A DNA stretch of 64,000 nt from Levilactobacillus paucivorans. Its GTDB lineage: Bacteria; Bacillota; Bacilli; Lactobacillales; Lactobacillaceae. Both the position numbers and the translations under genes were made by a program. How positions within the stretch are numbered: position 1 is the stretch's first letter; each line of letters begins with the position of its first letter. The notes beneath the pieces were generated by a model. The model did not search any database. It was not told where the DNA came from and saw only the letters and a program-made list of their open reading frames with translations. The stretch lies in assembly GCF_001437125.1 (NCBI RefSeq), contig NZ_JQCA01000163.1, positions 29,104-93,103 on the forward strand, read 5' to 3'. This document shows positions 17,829 to 28,816 of this stretch, piece by piece.

Positions 17829-19139
17829 TTAAGCTGGTTCTGGATCTTGGATAAAGCCAACGTATTCGCGCTTCATCATCAATCCGTCAACTTGGCGCAT
17901 GGTTTCAATGGCAACCCCAACCACGATTAGGAGGCTGGTACCACCCAAACCAATTGACTCATCTAAGTCCCAAAGGTTTTGGGCTAATAACGGAATTAAG
18001 GAAATGAATCCAAGGAACAAGGCCCCAACAGTGCTGAGACGCATAAGTAATTTGGAAACATATGACTGCGTTTCATGTCCTGGCCAAACGCCTGGAATGT
18101 AGCTTCCCTGCTTTTGCAGGTTCTCAGCTAACTTTTCAGGGTTAACCTGAACAAACGCATAGAAGAACGTGAACACAACGATCAGAACGGTGTACAAAAT
18201 GGCACCATCCAAGGTTTGCATGTTAAAGATGTTCGAGAGCGTTTGATACCAACCATCCGTTGAGTGCGTATTTTGGAACGCCATCAAAATAGTTTGAGGC
18301 GTCGCAATAAACGAACTTGCGAAGATAACTGGAATAACACCAGCAACGTTAACCTTCAAAGGAAGGTAGCTGCTATCCGGCGAACCAGATACTCGACGTG
18401 TGTATTGCATCGGTACTCGACGTTCAGCCTGTTGAACCCACGTCGTAAACGTGACGATCATCAGAACCAAAACAATCAAGCCCAAGATGAACAAAACACT
18501 CTTCCACATGTCACCTGATGCAATGTCGACAAAATAAGTTTTGTAAAGTTTGTAGACGGAGTTAGGGGTCCGAGCAATGATACCCGCAAAGATAATCATT
18601 GAGATCCCATTACCTAACCCACGGTCGGTAATCATGTCACCCATCCAGGTGGTCAACATCGTCCCACCGGTCAGGATTAACCCAATCGAGAGGTACGTTG
18701 TGACACTCGGGTTCTGGACCAGCTTCAGTGAACTTAAAGCACTGAAACCAGCCGTGATCCCGATAGACTGAACGAAAGCGAGAAAAATCGCCAAATATCG
18801 TGTGGCTTGGTTTAACTTCCGACGACCAACATCACCCTGCTTACTCCATTCAACGAAGCGCGGTACGATGTCCATTTGTAACAATTGAATAACGATTTGT
18901 GCCGTGATGTAAGGTGAGACCCCCATCGCAAAGATGGAGTAGTTACTCAACCCACCACCACTAAAAGTATCTAGAATACTAACCAACCCAGAAGACGCGA
19001 CGCTTTGAAGTGCCTTCGCGTTAATGCCGGGGACAGTAATGTAGGTACCCAACCGAAAGACAATCAAAACCAGAAGAGTAAAGAGTATCTTATTACGAAT
19101 GTCTTTAATCTTAAAGGCGTTTTTCAAGCTTGATAGCAT
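17829..19139 (-). CDS. secY: Protein translocase channel subunit SecY
   Basis: Ten-helix membrane channel of the Sec translocon, 436 residues. It has the plug-region GLVSILDTFSGGGLSNYSIFAMGVSPYI (about residues 49-76), GIISMIIFAGI-type helices and the C-terminal cytoplasmic loop ending in GGTSLLIVVGVAIET. It shares one base with the rplO stop (TAATG), so the two are translationally coupled. Confidence 0.97.
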   Translation of the reverse strand: MLSSLKNAFKIKDIRNKILFTLLVLIVFRLGTYITVPGINAKALQSVASSGLVSILDTFSGGGLSNYSIFAMGVSPYITAQIVIQLLQMDIVPRFVEWSKQGDVGRRKLNQATRYLAIFLAFVQSIGITAGFSALSSLKLVQNPSVTTYLSIGLILTGGTMLTTWMGDMITDRGLGNGISMIIFAGIIARTPNSVYKLYKTYFVDIASGDMWKSVLFILGLIVLVLMIVTFTTWVQQAERRVPMQYTRRVSGSPDSSYLPLKVNVAGVIPVIFASSFIATPQTILMAFQNTHSTDGWYQTLSNIFNMQTLDGAILYTVLIVVFTFFYAFVQVNPEKLAENLQKQGSYIPGVWPGHETQSYVSKLLMRLSTVGALFLGFISLIPLLAQNLWDLDESIGLGGTSLLIVVGVAIETMRQVDGLMMKREYVGFIQDPEPA

Positions 19140-19573
19140 TAGATCACCTCAGTCTTACCACCAGCAGCTTCGATAGCTTGTACAGCTGACTTGGAGAACT
19201 TAGCGGCCTTTACCGTCAACTTCTTCGTTAACTCACCGTTACCCAAGACCTTGATACCGGCCTTTTCGTTCTTCACGATACCAGCTTCTACCAAGTTAAC
19301 TGGAGTTACTTCGGCGCCGTCATCGAAGACGTTCAAAGCGGATACGTTTACGACAGCAAATTCCTTACGGTTAATGTTGGTAAACCCACGCTTTGGAATA
19401 CGACGGTAAAGAGGCATTTGGCCCCCTTCAAAACCCAAACGAGTCTTGCTACGAGCCTTCTGACCCTTTTGGCCACGACCAGAGGTCTTACCATTACCAG
19501 AAGAATCACCACGGCCAACTCGGTTACGAACCTTCCGTGAGCCTTCAGCAGGTTTTAATTCATTCAACTTCAT
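19139..19573 (-). CDS. rplO: 50S ribosomal protein L15
   Basis: Large-subunit assembly protein, 144 residues, with the long basic glycine-rich N-terminal arm ([20 protein letters not shown]) and [14 protein letters not shown] four codons upstream overlaps the RBS AGGAGGTG; the ATG at 19573 is nine bases after it. Confidence 0.97.
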   Translation of the reverse strand: MKLNELKPAEGSRKVRNRVGRGDSSGNGKTSGRGQKGQKARSKTRLGFEGGQMPLYRRIPKRGFTNINRKEFAVVNVSALNVFDDGAEVTPVNLVEAGIVKNEKAGIKVLGNGELTKKLTVKAAKFSKSAVQAIEAAGGKTEVI

Positions 19574-19608
19574 GCTATTGCGCACCTCCTTATTTAATGA
19601 TATGAGTA

Positions 19609-19791
19609 CTACTTAACTTCTTCAACCTTAATCAAATGTGCGATTTGGAAAAGCGCACCGCGAGTTGCTTCGTTATCAGGCTGTACCACTGAGCTGTTAA
19701 CTCGGTGTAAGCCCATAGCTTCCACAATCTTCCGCTGTTTAGGGAGGCGGTGAGCGACACTATGAATTAAAGTAACTTTTAATTGAGCCAT
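19609..19791 (-). CDS. rpmD: 50S ribosomal protein L30
   Basis: Small large-subunit protein of 60 residues with the family pattern [20 protein letters not shown] and [18 protein letters not shown]. It lies between rpsE and rplO. Confidence 0.97.
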   Translation of the reverse strand: MAQLKVTLIHSVAHRLPKQRKIVEAMGLHRVNSSVVQPDNEATRGALFQIAHLIKVEEVK

Positions 19792-19805
19792 TTTAATACC
19801 CCTCC

Positions 19806-20309
19806 TTATTCAGCTAAGTGTTGAAGAGAGACACCACGGAGAGCGGCAACTTCTTCAGCACGCTTCAATTCAGTCAGGCCAGCAAAAGTGGCACGAACTG
19901 CATTGACCGGCGTGTTAGAACCTAAACGCTTTGAAGTAACGTCAGCGATACCTGCAAGTTCCATGACGGAACGAACGGCACCACCGGCCGTAACTCCAGA
20001 ACCTTCAGCGGCTGGCTTGAGCATAATCTTGCCACCACCAAATGTTCCCAGTACTTCGTGAGGAATGGTCGTTCCCACGACTGGAACTTCGATCAAGTTC
20101 TTACGAGCGGCTTCAACAGCCTTACGAATGGCTTCTGGGACTTCTTGTGCTTTACCAGTACCAAAGCCAACGTGGCCGTTCTTATCACCAACGATTACTA
20201 AAGCAGAGAACCGAAGACGACGGCCACCCTTAACAACTTTGGTAATTCGGTTGATAGCAACAACGTTGTCTTCAAGTTCTAACTTGTCGGGATCAATAAA
20301 TTTTGCCAT
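19806..20309 (-). CDS. rpsE: 30S ribosomal protein S5
   Basis: Decoding-fidelity protein of 167 residues. It has [20 protein letters not shown] (the dsRBD-like domain and the spectinomycin loop) and the [19 protein letters not shown] region. It lies between rplR and rpmD in the spc section. Confidence 0.98.
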   Translation of the reverse strand: MAKFIDPDKLELEDNVVAINRITKVVKGGRRLRFSALVIVGDKNGHVGFGTGKAQEVPEAIRKAVEAARKNLIEVPVVGTTIPHEVLGTFGGGKIMLKPAAEGSGVTAGGAVRSVMELAGIADVTSKRLGSNTPVNAVRATFAGLTELKRAEEVAALRGVSLQHLAE

Positions 20310-20331
20310 GTGTGGTTATTCCTCCTTACTG

Positions 20332-20688
20332 TTAAAATTTCAACCCGTTTTCACGAGCAGCTTCTGCTAATGCTTGTACCCGGCCATGATATAAGTATCC
20401 GCCACGGTCAAACACAACATTGCTAATCTTCTTTTCGACAGCGCGCTTAGCAACTAAAACACCGACAGCCTTAGCTTGTTCAGTCTTGTTGTCACCAGTC
20501 ACTTCGCTATCTAACGTCGAGGCACTAACAAGCGTGACACCCGCTACGTCATCAATGACTTGAGCGTAGATGTTTTTGTTAGAGCGGAAAACGTTTAAGC
20601 GTGGGCGTACTGCATCTCCAGAAATTTTGTTGCGGACACGCATATGACGCTTTTGACGTGTCTTGTTCTTATCTGGTTTCGTAATCAA
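20332..20688 (-). CDS. rplR: 50S ribosomal protein L18 (TTG start)
   Basis: 5S rRNA-binding protein of 118 residues: [40 protein letters not shown] and [15 protein letters not shown]. The frame is open to 20697 from a GTG inside the RBS. The TTG at 20688 lies six bases after GAGGTG and matches family length. Confidence 0.96.
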   Translation of the reverse strand: MITKPDKNKTRQKRHMRVRNKISGDAVRPRLNVFRSNKNIYAQVIDDVAGVTLVSASTLDSEVTGDNKTEQAKAVGVLVAKRAVEKKISNVVFDRGGYLYHGRVQALAEAARENGLKF

Positions 20689-20728
20689 AATAGTCACCTC
20701 TTTGTAGAATTATCAGCATTAAGCTGCT

Positions 20729-21265
20729 TTACTTACCAGTTTTACCTTCACGAATGCGAACAAATTCGTTTTCGTAACGGATACCCTTACCTTTGTAAGG
20801 TTCTGGTGAACGGACGGCACGGATTTCAGCAGCGAAGTCACCGACTTCTTGCTTACTAATGCCTGAAATGTTGATAGTGGTGTTGTCAGGAACCTTAACT
20901 TCTAAAGTTTCTGGAATAGCCATTTCAACAGGGTTAGAATAACCAACGCTCAATACCAAGGTCTTACCCTTAGCCTGAACACGGTAACCAACACCGACTA
21001 ACTTCAAGGTCTTTGCGAAGCCATTGACAACACCTTCAACCATGTTGTTCAAGTTAGCTCGTTGCGTACCATGAAGGGCCCGCGTCTTGTTGTTGTTATC
21101 TGGACGGTCGAAATCAACGGCACCGTCACTGATCTTCATCGTAATGAAGTCAGAGAAAGTACGGGTTAAAGAACCCTTAGGACCTTTAACCGTAACTTGA
21201 TCGCCATCGCGCTTAACATCAACGCCAGCTGGGACTTTGACAGTTTTATAACCAATACGACTCAC
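20729..21265 (-). CDS. rplF: 50S ribosomal protein L6 (GTG start)
   Basis: Two-domain protein near the sarcin-ricin loop, 178 residues. It has [15 protein letters not shown], then the C-terminal signature [20 protein letters not shown] start with GGAGGTG before it. Confidence 0.97.
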   Translation of the reverse strand: MSRIGYKTVKVPAGVDVKRDGDQVTVKGPKGSLTRTFSDFITMKISDGAVDFDRPDNNNKTRALHGTQRANLNNMVEGVVNGFAKTLKLVGVGYRVQAKGKTLVLSVGYSNPVEMAIPETLEVKVPDNTTINISGISKQEVGDFAAEIRAVRSPEPYKGKGIRYENEFVRIREGKTGK

Positions 21266-21295
21266 TGTAAGGCACCTCCTATCTTCTTAAAAGTT

Positions 21296-21694
21296 TTACC
21301 AAACGTAGGCGAGTACTTCGCCACCGATTTTCTTGGCACGCGCTTCTTTATCAGTAACTACCCCTTCAGAGGTGGAGATAATAGCGATACCTAAACCGTT
21401 TAATACCTTTGGAACAGCATCGGCCTTAACGTATGAACGTAAGCCGGGCTTTGAAATACGCTTCAAACCACTGATAACACGTTGGTTGTCTTTACCGTAC
21501 TTGAGGAATACGCGGATGATACCTTGCTTGTCATCATCGATGTATTCAACGTTACGGATGAAACCTTCGCGCTTCAGGATTTCAGCGATGTCACGTTTAA
21601 TTGTTGATGCAGGTACTTCGAGTGATTCGTGGCGAACCATGTTCGCGTTACGGATCCGAGTCAAGAAGTCTGCAATAGGATCAGTCATGGACAT
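21296..21694 (-). CDS. rpsH: 30S ribosomal protein S8
   Basis: Binds the central domain of 16S rRNA; 132 residues. It has [17 protein letters not shown] and the C-terminal [27 protein letters not shown] lies nine bases before the ATG at 21694. Confidence 0.98.
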   Translation of the reverse strand: MSMTDPIADFLTRIRNANMVRHESLEVPASTIKRDIAEILKREGFIRNVEYIDDDKQGIIRVFLKYGKDNQRVISGLKRISKPGLRSYVKADAVPKVLNGLGIAIISTSEGVVTDKEARAKKIGGEVLAYVW

Positions 21695-21727
21695 TAACGA
21701 TTTCCCTCCCTTTGTTTAAAATTCGTA

Positions 21728-21913
21728 TTACCAGCTAGCCTTCTTCATACCAGGAATTTGACCCTTGTGGGCAAGTTCGCGTAGGCATAAACGGCAAAGG
21801 TGGAATTTTTGATAAACAGAGTGTGGACGTCCACAACGTTCGCAACGAGTATATTCCTGAGTAGAGAACTTCGCAGGACGCTTGTTCTTAGCAATTTGTG
21901 ATTTCTTAGCCAA
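21728..21913 (-). CDS. rpsN: 30S ribosomal protein S14, zinc-binding form (TTG start)
   Basis: 61-residue head protein of the zinc-containing type Z. CERC and CRLC supply the four Cys ligands, and the protein ends in [15 protein letters not shown] start after AAGGAGG. A zinc-free paralogue may exist elsewhere in the genome but is not in this window. Confidence 0.97.
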   Translation of the reverse strand: MAKKSQIAKNKRPAKFSTQEYTRCERCGRPHSVYQKFHLCRLCLRELAHKGQIPGMKKASW

Positions 21914-21931
21914 TTTGTGTGAACCTCCTTT

Positions 21932-22474
21932 TTAGTGTGTAAACGGCATACCGAATTGAGTCAACAATTCACGTGATTCTTCATCGGTGTTAGCCGTCGT
22001 CACGATAACAATGTCCAAACCACGAACACGGTTAACGTTATCAAAGTTAATTTCTGGGAAGATCAATTGTTCCTTGATCCCCAAAGTGTAGTTACCACGG
22101 CCATCAAAGGCACGGGAACTAACACCATGGAAGTCACGAACACGTGGCAATGACACGTTGATCAATTTATCCAGGAATTCGTACATGCGGTCCCCGCGGA
22201 GGGTAACCTTAGCACCAATTGACATGCCTTCACGAAGACGGAAGGTTGCGATTGACTTCTTGGCCTTAGTAACCAATGGCTTTTGACCAGAAATCAAACC
22301 AAGCTCTTCAACGGCTTCATCAAGGTTCTTAGCGTTGGTAACGGCGTCACCAACACCCATGTTCAAAACGATCTTGTCGATCTTTGGTGTTTGCATAACA
22401 GAACTGTAGCTGAACTTTTCCACCAATGATGGGGTAATTTCATTAACGTACTTTTCTTTTAAACGAGCTGACAT
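21932..22474 (-). CDS. rplE: 50S ribosomal protein L5
   Basis: 5S rRNA-binding protein of the central protuberance, 180 residues. It has [39 protein letters not shown] and a final [12 protein letters not shown]. It lies between rplX and rpsN. Confidence 0.98.
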   Translation of the reverse strand: MSARLKEKYVNEITPSLVEKFSYSSVMQTPKIDKIVLNMGVGDAVTNAKNLDEAVEELGLISGQKPLVTKAKKSIATFRLREGMSIGAKVTLRGDRMYEFLDKLINVSLPRVRDFHGVSSRAFDGRGNYTLGIKEQLIFPEINFDNVNRVRGLDIVIVTTANTDEESRELLTQFGMPFTH

Positions 22475-22499
22475 GAAATTATGTTCCTCCTTTCAGTGA

Positions 22500-22811
22500 T
22501 TATTTGTCGATGGTTTCGCCGGACTTTTTAGCGAACCGGACTTTGTGACCATCTTCAACTCGAACGCCAAGCCGGGTTGGTTCGTTGTTCGAAGGATCAA
22601 TGAGCATTACGTTGGATGCATGAATTGGTGCTTCAATATCAATGATCCCGCCTTGTGGGCTAGCTTGAGAAGCCTTTTGGTGCTTCTTGATCATATTGAC
22701 GCCTTTAACGATCACGCGGTTCTTGGCGTTCAGAATCTTAGATACAGTTCCTTCTTTGCCTTTGTCTTTCCCAGCGATCACGCGGACCTTGTCACCAGTT
22801 TTAATAAGCAT
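22500..22811 (-). CDS. rplX: 50S ribosomal protein L24
   Basis: KOW-domain assembly initiator of 103 residues: [20 protein letters not shown], the linker [17 protein letters not shown] and the C-terminal [17 protein letters not shown]. Confidence 0.98.
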   Translation of the reverse strand: MLIKTGDKVRVIAGKDKGKEGTVSKILNAKNRVIVKGVNMIKKHQKASQASPQGGIIDIEAPIHASNVMLIDPSNNEPTRLGVRVEDGHKVRFAKKSGETIDK

Positions 22812-22845
22812 TCTGTGGGCACCTCCTTGTTTACACGATTCTTAA

Positions 22846-23214
22846 TTACAGTACTTCGGGTGCTAATGAGATAATCTTCATGTAGTCGTTGTCTCGTAAT
22901 TCACGAGCAACTGGCCCAAAGATACGAGTCCCTTGTGGGCTCTTGTCATCTTTAATCAGCACAGCAGCATTTTCATCAAAACTGATGTATGAACCGTCGT
23001 TACGACGTACACGAGACTTCGTACGAACAACGACCGCCTTAACAACATCACCCTTTTTGACAACGCCACCTGGTGTTGCTTGTTTGACAGTAGCAACGAT
23101 GACATCACCGATTCCGGCGTAGCGACGCTTTGAGCCACCCAGAACCTTGATTGTCAGAATTTCACGGGCGCCAGAGTTATCGGCTACCTTTAAGCGACTT
23201 TCTTGTTGGATCAC
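22846..23214 (-). CDS. rplN: 50S ribosomal protein L14 (GTG start)
   Basis: Subunit-interface protein of 122 residues starting [18 protein letters not shown], with the signature [21 protein letters not shown] start after GGAGG. Confidence 0.98.
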   Translation of the reverse strand: MIQQESRLKVADNSGAREILTIKVLGGSKRRYAGIGDVIVATVKQATPGGVVKKGDVVKAVVVRTKSRVRRNDGSYISFDENAAVLIKDDKSPQGTRIFGPVARELRDNDYMKIISLAPEVL

Positions 23215-23264
23215 GGCTAGTGTCCTCCCTTCAGTTCTAGTTCAGAATACGATAAAAACGACAC

Positions 23265-23531
23265 TTAAATGATTACTGCTTTTTCAACAACGTCGACTAA
23301 GCGGAACCGCTTGGTAGCAGACATTGGCCGCGTTTCCATGATTTCAACAATGTCGCCGGTTTGGGCTTCATTCTTTTCATCATGTGCCTTGTACTTCTTA
23401 GAGTACTTGACACGCTTACCGTATCGTGCATCCGTTTTTGTCGTTTCAACGACAACAGTGATCGTCTTGTCCATCTTGTCAGACACGACACGACCACGGT
23501 ATACCTTGCGGTGATTACGTACATCACTCAT
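23265..23531 (-). CDS. rpsQ: 30S ribosomal protein S17
   Basis: OB-fold protein of 88 residues binding the 5' domain of 16S rRNA. It has [19 protein letters not shown] and the signature [20 protein letters not shown]. It follows rpmC by 25 bp. Confidence 0.98.
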   Translation of the reverse strand: MSDVRNHRKVYRGRVVSDKMDKTITVVVETTKTDARYGKRVKYSKKYKAHDEKNEAQTGDIVEIMETRPMSATKRFRLVDVVEKAVII

Positions 23532-23556
23532 GTATTGTGACCTCCTTTATCGTATT

Positions 23557-23751
23557 CTAGTTGTTCAGTTCTTGTTGGCGAAGAGCGGTTTTAATCCGCG
23601 CAATGTTCTTACGAACTTGCTTCAACCGAGCAGTGTTTTCCAGTTGGCCAGTGGCTAATTGGAAGCGCAAGTTGAATAATTCGTCCTTATAGCTCTTTTC
23701 TTTATCGAGCATTTCGGCAGTGGTCAATTCGTTAATTTCCTTAGCCTTCAT
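23557..23751 (-). CDS. rpmC: 50S ribosomal protein L29
   Basis: Exit-tunnel rim protein of 64 residues, [20 protein letters not shown], then [20 protein letters not shown]. The open frame begins at a GTG inside AGGTGG at 23763; the ATG at 23751 has eight-base spacing. It overlaps the end of rplP by 11 bp. Confidence 0.97.
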   Translation of the reverse strand: MKAKEINELTTAEMLDKEKSYKDELFNLRFQLATGQLENTARLKQVRKNIARIKTALRQQELNN

Positions 23752-24175
23752 TAGATTCGCCACCTACTTCCTCTCGGGTAATAACTTTCGTACGAACGGG
23801 AAGTTTCATAGCAGCAAGGCGTAATGCTTCGCGAGCGACTTCTTCAGAGACGCCACCGACTTCGAACATTACTTTACCACGCTTAACTGGGGCTACCCAG
23901 CCAGCAGGCGTACCTTTACCATTACCCATCCGGACCCCAACACCTTTTTCAGTGTAGGATTTGTGAGGGAAAATCTTAATCCAAACTCTCCCACCACGCT
24001 TCATGTAACGAGTGATTGCAACACGGGCTGCTTCGATTTGACGGTTAGAGATCCACTTGGAATCTAATGACTGCAAACCGTAGTCGCCGAAAGCAACACT
24101 CTTGCCACCCTTGGCTTCGCCACGTAGCTTACCACGGTGGACACGACGGAACTTTACTCGCTTAGGTACCAGCAT
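23741..24175 (-). CDS. rplP: 50S ribosomal protein L16
   Basis: Protein at the A-site tRNA and 23S helix 38, 144 residues. It begins [16 protein letters not shown] and contains [20 protein letters not shown] and [20 protein letters not shown]. The ATG at 24175 directly follows GGAGGGAAATAAC; the longer frame to 24250 is inside rpsC. Confidence 0.98.
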   Translation of the reverse strand: MLVPKRVKFRRVHRGKLRGEAKGGKSVAFGDYGLQSLDSKWISNRQIEAARVAITRYMKRGGRVWIKIFPHKSYTEKGVGVRMGNGKGTPAGWVAPVKRGKVMFEVGGVSEEVAREALRLAAMKLPVRTKVITREEVGGESNEG

Positions 24176-24176
24176 G

Positions 24177-24836
24177 TTATTTCCCTCCTTGTCCGTTAGT
24201 TTGTTTCTTTTCAGGCAAGATCTCACCACGGTAGATCCAGGTCTTAACACCCAGAGAACCGTATGAAGTGTGAGCTTCTACCCAAGCATAATCGATATCG
24301 GCACGCAACGTGTGCAGAGGAACCGTACCTTCAGCGTAACTTTCAGTACGAGACATATCAGCACCGTTCAAACGACCAGCGACTTGCGTCTTGATACCCT
24401 TGGCACCAGAACGCATAGTCCGTTGCATCGTTCCACGCATAGCCCGACGGAAGGCAACACGACCCTCCAATTGACGAGCGATGTTTTCGCCGACCAATTT
24501 TGCATCTAAATCTGGCTTCTTGATTTCAACAATGTTGATGTGAACCCGCTTGCCAGTTAAGTCGTTCAATTCCTTACGGAGATTTTCGACTTCAGAACCA
24601 CCCTTACCAATAACCATCCCTGGTTTAGCAGTGTGGATTGAGATGTTGACGCGGTTTGCAGCACGCTCGATCTCAACAGTTGAGACAGAGGCGTCAACGA
24701 GACGCTTTTCAATGAATTTACGAATTGCAAGGTCTTCCTTGAGGTAAGCAGCAAAGTCTTTTTCAGCATACCACTTTGCTTCCCAGTCGCGAATGATACC
24801 GACCCGTAATCCAGTTGGATTTACTTTTTGTCCCAC
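24177..24836 (-). CDS. rpsC: 30S ribosomal protein S3 (GTG start)
   Basis: Head protein at the mRNA entry channel with helicase activity, 219 residues. It has [20 protein letters not shown], the KH motif [12 protein letters not shown] and [23 protein letters not shown] start after GGAGGG. It starts 3 bp after rplV. Confidence 0.98.
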   Translation of the reverse strand: MGQKVNPTGLRVGIIRDWEAKWYAEKDFAAYLKEDLAIRKFIEKRLVDASVSTVEIERAANRVNISIHTAKPGMVIGKGGSEVENLRKELNDLTGKRVHINIVEIKKPDLDAKLVGENIARQLEGRVAFRRAMRGTMQRTMRSGAKGIKTQVAGRLNGADMSRTESYAEGTVPLHTLRADIDYAWVEAHTSYGSLGVKTWIYRGEILPEKKQTNGQGGK

Positions 24837-24839
24837 GCG

Positions 24840-25196
24840 TTATCCCTCCTTCTTTTCAGATACAACAACCGTAATGTGACTCGTACGCTTGTTGATTGGT
24901 GAAGCAGAACCCTTGGCACGAGGACGGAACCGCTTGAGGGTTGGTCCTTCGTTAACGAAGGCTTCGCTGACAACTAGATCTTGACGATCTAAGTCAAAAT
25001 TGTTTTCTGCATTAGCAATCGCAGAGTTTAAAACTTTTGCCACAACCGGTGAACCACCACGCGGTGTGAACTTTAGAATAGCTAGCGCTTCAGCTACGCT
25101 CTTGCCGCGGATAAGATCGATGACAAGGCGGAGTTTGCGAGCAGCAACTCGAACCGTTTTGGCGGTTGCTTGCGCTGATGTAACTTGTTCAGCCAT
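24840..25196 (-). CDS. rplV: 50S ribosomal protein L22
   Basis: Exit-tunnel protein of 118 residues, [20 protein letters not shown], with the tunnel-loop region [20 protein letters not shown] where macrolide-resistance changes occur. The loop is normal here. Confidence 0.98.
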   Translation of the reverse strand: MAEQVTSAQATAKTVRVAARKLRLVIDLIRGKSVAEALAILKFTPRGGSPVVAKVLNSAIANAENNFDLDRQDLVVSEAFVNEGPTLKRFRPRAKGSASPINKRTSHITVVVSEKKEG

Positions 25197-25213
25197 TTAG
25201 TTAATCCTCCTTA

Positions 25214-25495
25214 TCAAAGAGTTGTTTTCTTATCGTCACTGCTACCATGACCACGGAACAATCTAGTCGGTACGAATTCACCGAGCTTGTGGCCAACCAT
25301 ATCTTCTTGCACGTAAACTGGGACATGCTTCCGTCCGTCATAAACTGCAATGGTGTAACCTACGAAGCTAGGGAAAATAGTAGACCGACGTGACCAGGTC
25401 TTGATGACGGTCTTCTTGTCTTGATCCTTTTGCGCATCAATCTTCTTGAGCAAATGCGCATCGGCAAAAGGTCCTTTTTTCAAACTACGACCCAT
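25214..25495 (-). CDS. rpsS: 30S ribosomal protein S19
   Basis: Head protein of 93 residues, [38 protein letters not shown] and [12 protein letters not shown]. It lies between rplB and rplV. Confidence 0.98.
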   Translation of the reverse strand: MGRSLKKGPFADAHLLKKIDAQKDQDKKTVIKTWSRRSTIFPSFVGYTIAVYDGRKHVPVYVQEDMVGHKLGEFVPTRLFRGHGSSDDKKTTL

Positions 25496-25573
25496 TATGA
25501 AACCTCCTCTACTTGTGGCGCATCGTTATACACGATGATCACCAGGTCTCTTAACATCCGGATTACCGGATGA

Positions 25574-26422
25574 TTACATCTTGGAACCCTTACGACGACG
25601 AACGATGAACTTGCTAGTCTTGTTCTTCTTCTTCCGCGTCTTCTTACCAACGGTCTTCTTACCCCATGGAGAAAGAGGAGATGGTAAACCAACAGGTGCT
25701 TTACCTTCACCACCACCATGTGGGTGATCGTTAGGGTTCATTACAGAACCACGAACATGTGGACGTTGACCAGCCCAACGATTACGGCCAGCCTTACCGA
25801 CAACAATCAATTCGTGTTCTTCGTTACCTACGGCACCGATAGTAGCACGGTTAACGTTCAAGATCATCCGAACTTCACCAGATGATAAACGAACCAGTAC
25901 GTACTTTTCATCGTTGGCCTTACCTAATAATTGAGCTGAAGTCCCAGCAGAACGGACCAATTGGCCACCCTTACCAGTTTTCAATTCAATATTGTGAATA
26001 ACAGTTCCGAATGGAATGTTCTTCAATGGTAATGCATTACCAACTTTGATATCAGCATCTGGACCTGACTGAACCTGAGCACCAACCTTCAAGCCCTTAG
26101 GTGCAATGATGTAAGACTTTACACCATCAGCATATACTAATAAGGCAATGTTGGCAGTCCGGTTTGGGTCATATTCGATAGCCTTAACGGTTGCAGGAAC
26201 GTCATCCTTAATCCGCTTGAAGTCGATGATCCGGTATTGACGCTTGTTACCACCGCCACGATGACGGACAGTCATCTTACCAGCGTTGTTACGGCCGGCT
26301 GAGTGACTTTGTGAATCAAGCAATGACTTTTCAGGAGTCGTCTTAGTGATGACGTCTTTGTAAACCATGCTGGTCATGTTACGACGACCATTGCTTGTTG
26401 GTTTGTATTTCTTAATCGCCAC
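25574..26422 (-). CDS. rplB: 50S ribosomal protein L2 (GTG start)
   Basis: Largest core protein of the 50S, needed for subunit joining and peptidyl transfer; 282 residues. It has [32 protein letters not shown] and the C-terminal [19 protein letters not shown] with the conserved His. GTG start after GGAGGG. A 78-bp gap without visible features separates it from rpsS. Confidence 0.98.
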   Translation of the reverse strand: MAIKKYKPTSNGRRNMTSMVYKDVITKTTPEKSLLDSQSHSAGRNNAGKMTVRHRGGGNKRQYRIIDFKRIKDDVPATVKAIEYDPNRTANIALLVYADGVKSYIIAPKGLKVGAQVQSGPDADIKVGNALPLKNIPFGTVIHNIELKTGKGGQLVRSAGTSAQLLGKANDEKYVLVRLSSGEVRMILNVNRATIGAVGNEEHELIVVGKAGRNRWAGQRPHVRGSVMNPNDHPHGGGEGKAPVGLPSPLSPWGKKTVGKKTRKKKNKTSKFIVRRRKGSKM

Positions 26423-26448
26423 GTTATTTCCCTCCTATATCTGAGATT

Positions 26449-26736
26449 TTATTCTTCGTTGAATAACTTGATTTCTTTAGAGTCGGCAGATAAGCTGACA
26501 ATGGCCTTACGACGCTTCTTAGTTAAGCCTTCGTAACGACCTTGACGCTTCTTCTTACCCTTCAAGTTCATGATGTTGACCTTAACAACCTTAACGTCAA
26601 AGATGTCTTCAATGGCATGCTTGACTTGAGTCTTGGTTGCTCGTACGTCAACGTCGAACGTGTAACGCTTGTCATCCATAGTAGCCATTGATGCTTCAGT
26701 GACAACTGGACGTAAAATAATATCGCGTGATTCCAT
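26449..26736 (-). CDS. rplW: 50S ribosomal protein L23
   Basis: Docking site for trigger factor and SRP at the tunnel exit, 95 residues. It has [20 protein letters not shown] and [20 protein letters not shown]. It shares one base with the rplD stop (TAATG). Confidence 0.97.
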   Translation of the reverse strand: MESRDIILRPVVTEASMATMDDKRYTFDVDVRATKTQVKHAIEDIFDVKVVKVNIMNLKGKKKRQGRYEGLTKKRRKAIVSLSADSKEIKLFNEE

Positions 26737-27359
26737 TATGCGAGTACCTCCTCTACTTGAGAAAGTGCTGGTTGGGTAATCACTAACTTGTCGGCGTTAG
26801 CAATATCAAGGACGTTCAAGCTCTTGGCAGGAATTACCTTAACATTTGCTAAGTTCCGGGCTGCTAATGCGGCCTTAACGTTGTCGTCTTCAAGGACAAC
26901 CAGCGTCTTAGTTGTGACGTTCAAACCAGCCAGCATATCAGCGAATTCTTTCGTCTTAGGGGTGTCGAATGATAATCCGTCAACTACGACGAAACTGTCA
27001 TCGAGAACCTTCTGGGAAAGAACGGACTTCAATGCTAAACGGCTAACCTTCTTAGGAAGGTGGTAACTGTATGAGCGAGGGGTTGGTCCAAAGACCACAC
27101 CACCACCGACCCATTGTGGTGAACGGATGGAACCTTGACGTGCACGACCAGTTCCTTTTTGACGCCATGGCTTCTTCCCACCACCACGGACAGCACTCCG
27201 GTTTTTAACGGCGTGAGTTCCTTGGCGCATGGATGCCCGTTGCATCAAAATCGTGTCGAACACGACGTTTTCGTTAGGTTCAATACCGAAGATATCGGCA
27301 TTCAACGTTACGTCGCCGTTTTGGCTACCATTTTGTTTGTATAATGCTACGCTTGTCAT
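26736..27359 (-). CDS. rplD: 50S ribosomal protein L4
   Basis: Tunnel-lining protein of 207 residues and, in many bacteria, the autogenous regulator of the S10 operon. The extended loop [20 protein letters not shown] carries the macrolide-contact residues and is normal. It lies between rplC and rplW. Confidence 0.98.
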   Translation of the reverse strand: MTSVALYKQNGSQNGDVTLNADIFGIEPNENVVFDTILMQRASMRQGTHAVKNRSAVRGGGKKPWRQKGTGRARQGSIRSPQWVGGGVVFGPTPRSYSYHLPKKVSRLALKSVLSQKVLDDSFVVVDGLSFDTPKTKEFADMLAGLNVTTKTLVVLEDDNVKAALAARNLANVKVIPAKSLNVLDIANADKLVITQPALSQVEEVLA

Positions 27360-27380
27360 TTAATTATCCTCCCTTCCTAA

Positions 27381-28031
27381 TTAGTTATCTGAATGCTTTT
27401 CACGTGGTGGGCGAACAGCACTCTTAACAGTAACGAGTGACTTGTTGGCACCTGGCACGTTACCCTTAATCAACAGAACGTTGTTTTCAACATCTGCCTT
27501 AACAATTTCAAGGTTTAAGATAGTAACTTGCTTGTTACCCATCCGGCCTGGAAGCTTCATACCAGGGAATACCCGGTTAATGATAGCACCCAGAGAACCT
27601 GGACGACGGTGGTAACGAGAACCGTGAGCCATAGGACCACGACGTTGACCATCTTTATGAATGTTACCTTGGTAACCATGACCTTTAGTCACACCAGTGA
27701 CATCAACGATGTCTCCTGCTTGGAAGGTATCAACTTTAACTTCGTCTGCTACCTTGTAATCTCCCAGCTCAACATCTCTGAATTCACGAATGAAGCGCTT
27801 AGGAGTCGTGTTTGCTTTTGCTACATGACCTTGTTCGGGCTTGTTGCTGAGTACTTCACGCTTGTCTTGGTAACCAAGTTGAATGGCATCGTAACCGTCG
27901 TTTTCCATTGTCTTAACTTGCAACACTACGTTTGGGGTTGCTTCGACAACAGTAACGGGGATTAATTCGCCAGCATCAGTGAAGACCTGCGTCATCCCGA
28001 CCTTTTTCCCTAAGATTCCTTTTGTGGTCAT
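27381..28031 (-). CDS. rplC: 50S ribosomal protein L3
   Basis: Early-assembly protein reaching the peptidyl transferase centre, 216 residues. It begins [20 protein letters not shown] and carries the signature [30 protein letters not shown] before the ATG. Confidence 0.98.
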   Translation of the reverse strand: MTTKGILGKKVGMTQVFTDAGELIPVTVVEATPNVVLQVKTMENDGYDAIQLGYQDKREVLSNKPEQGHVAKANTTPKRFIREFRDVELGDYKVADEVKVDTFQAGDIVDVTGVTKGHGYQGNIHKDGQRRGPMAHGSRYHRRPGSLGAIINRVFPGMKLPGRMGNKQVTILNLEIVKADVENNVLLIKGNVPGANKSLVTVKSAVRPPREKHSDN

Positions 28032-28070
28032 GAGTACACCTCCGATTATATTGTATTTATTTTGAAGAAA

Positions 28071-28379
28071 TTATAACTTGATTTCGATGTCCACACCACT
28101 AGGCAAGTCGAGCTTCATTAATGAGTCAACTGTCTTTGGCGTTGGGTTAACGATATCGATCAAACGCTTGTGAGTCCGCATTTCGAACTGTTCACGTGAG
28201 TCCTTAAACTTATGTGGTGAACGTAATACGGTGTAGATCGTCCGTTCTGTTGGTAATGGAATAGGACCTGAGATGCCGGCACCAGTTCTCTTAGCAGTTT
28301 CAACGATCTTCTCTGCTGATTGGTCGAGGATACGATGTTCGTAAGCCTTCAACCGAATCCGAATTTTTTGTTTTGCCAT
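28071..28379 (-). CDS. rpsJ: 30S ribosomal protein S10
   Basis: Head protein that also pairs with NusB in antitermination, 102 residues. It has [40 protein letters not shown] and the conserved final [13 protein letters not shown]. First gene of the superoperon. Confidence 0.98.
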   Translation of the reverse strand: MAKQKIRIRLKAYEHRILDQSAEKIVETAKRTGAGISGPIPLPTERTIYTVLRSPHKFKDSREQFEMRTHKRLIDIVNPTPKTVDSLMKLDLPSGVDIEIKL

Positions 28380-28542
28380 TGTGTTCCCTCCTTCGTCTAT
28401 TTTAAAAATAAGACTAACTCCGTGGAAATTCCCGCCACGCCCTCATGGCAAAGCGGCCGGGCGTGTCGCAATCTCCCACATCATCGCTTAAACTTTTTGG
28501 CGATCCCCAGGGGGCGCAAATGTCCCCTCAGAAATTCAGCAC
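28380..28542 (-). promoter_or_regulatory. S10 operon leader RNA
   Basis: A 160-nt leader follows the predicted start. It contains a 7-bp GC stem CACGCCC/GGGCGTG (28435-28441 with 28458-28464), and upstream of it a hairpin in the GC-rich region 28500-28530. This is the place where L4-type autoregulation acts in other bacteria. The regulator here is inferred. Confidence 0.55.
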
Positions 28543-28548
28543 TTAACT

Positions 28549-28577
28549 ATCATACTAAATAAAGTGCCATATGGCAA
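28549..28577 (-). promoter_or_regulatory. S10 superoperon promoter
   Basis: TTGCCA (28572-28577), a 17-bp spacer and TATGAT (28549-28554). A second TATAAT-like box around 28743-28748 has no good -35. The rest of the gap to the MATE gene (28580-28816) is AT-rich, with no ORF and no clear terminator. Confidence 0.85.
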
Positions 28578-28816
28578 GGGTTTTCGCGAAATTGCTTGCG
28601 ATTTGTCTTAAATAATTATTGGCTATTCCTAGCATAACCTGGAAGTTTTAATCAACTTTCTTCTAATTAAATACAATTTAACTGAATTCAATGAAAAAGA
28701 ACGACTGGTCATCCAGTTTTTCCCAATTAAGGCCAACGCGTGTTATTATACCTTATCTTTGACAATTTTCCTAATGAATTTACCGCAATTCTCTTAAATA
28801 GTCTGTGCTGTGGTGA

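Noticed and set aside
28759..28764. TTGACA on the + strand in the gap before rpsJ
   Set aside because: No -10 at the proper distance and no gene on + downstream.
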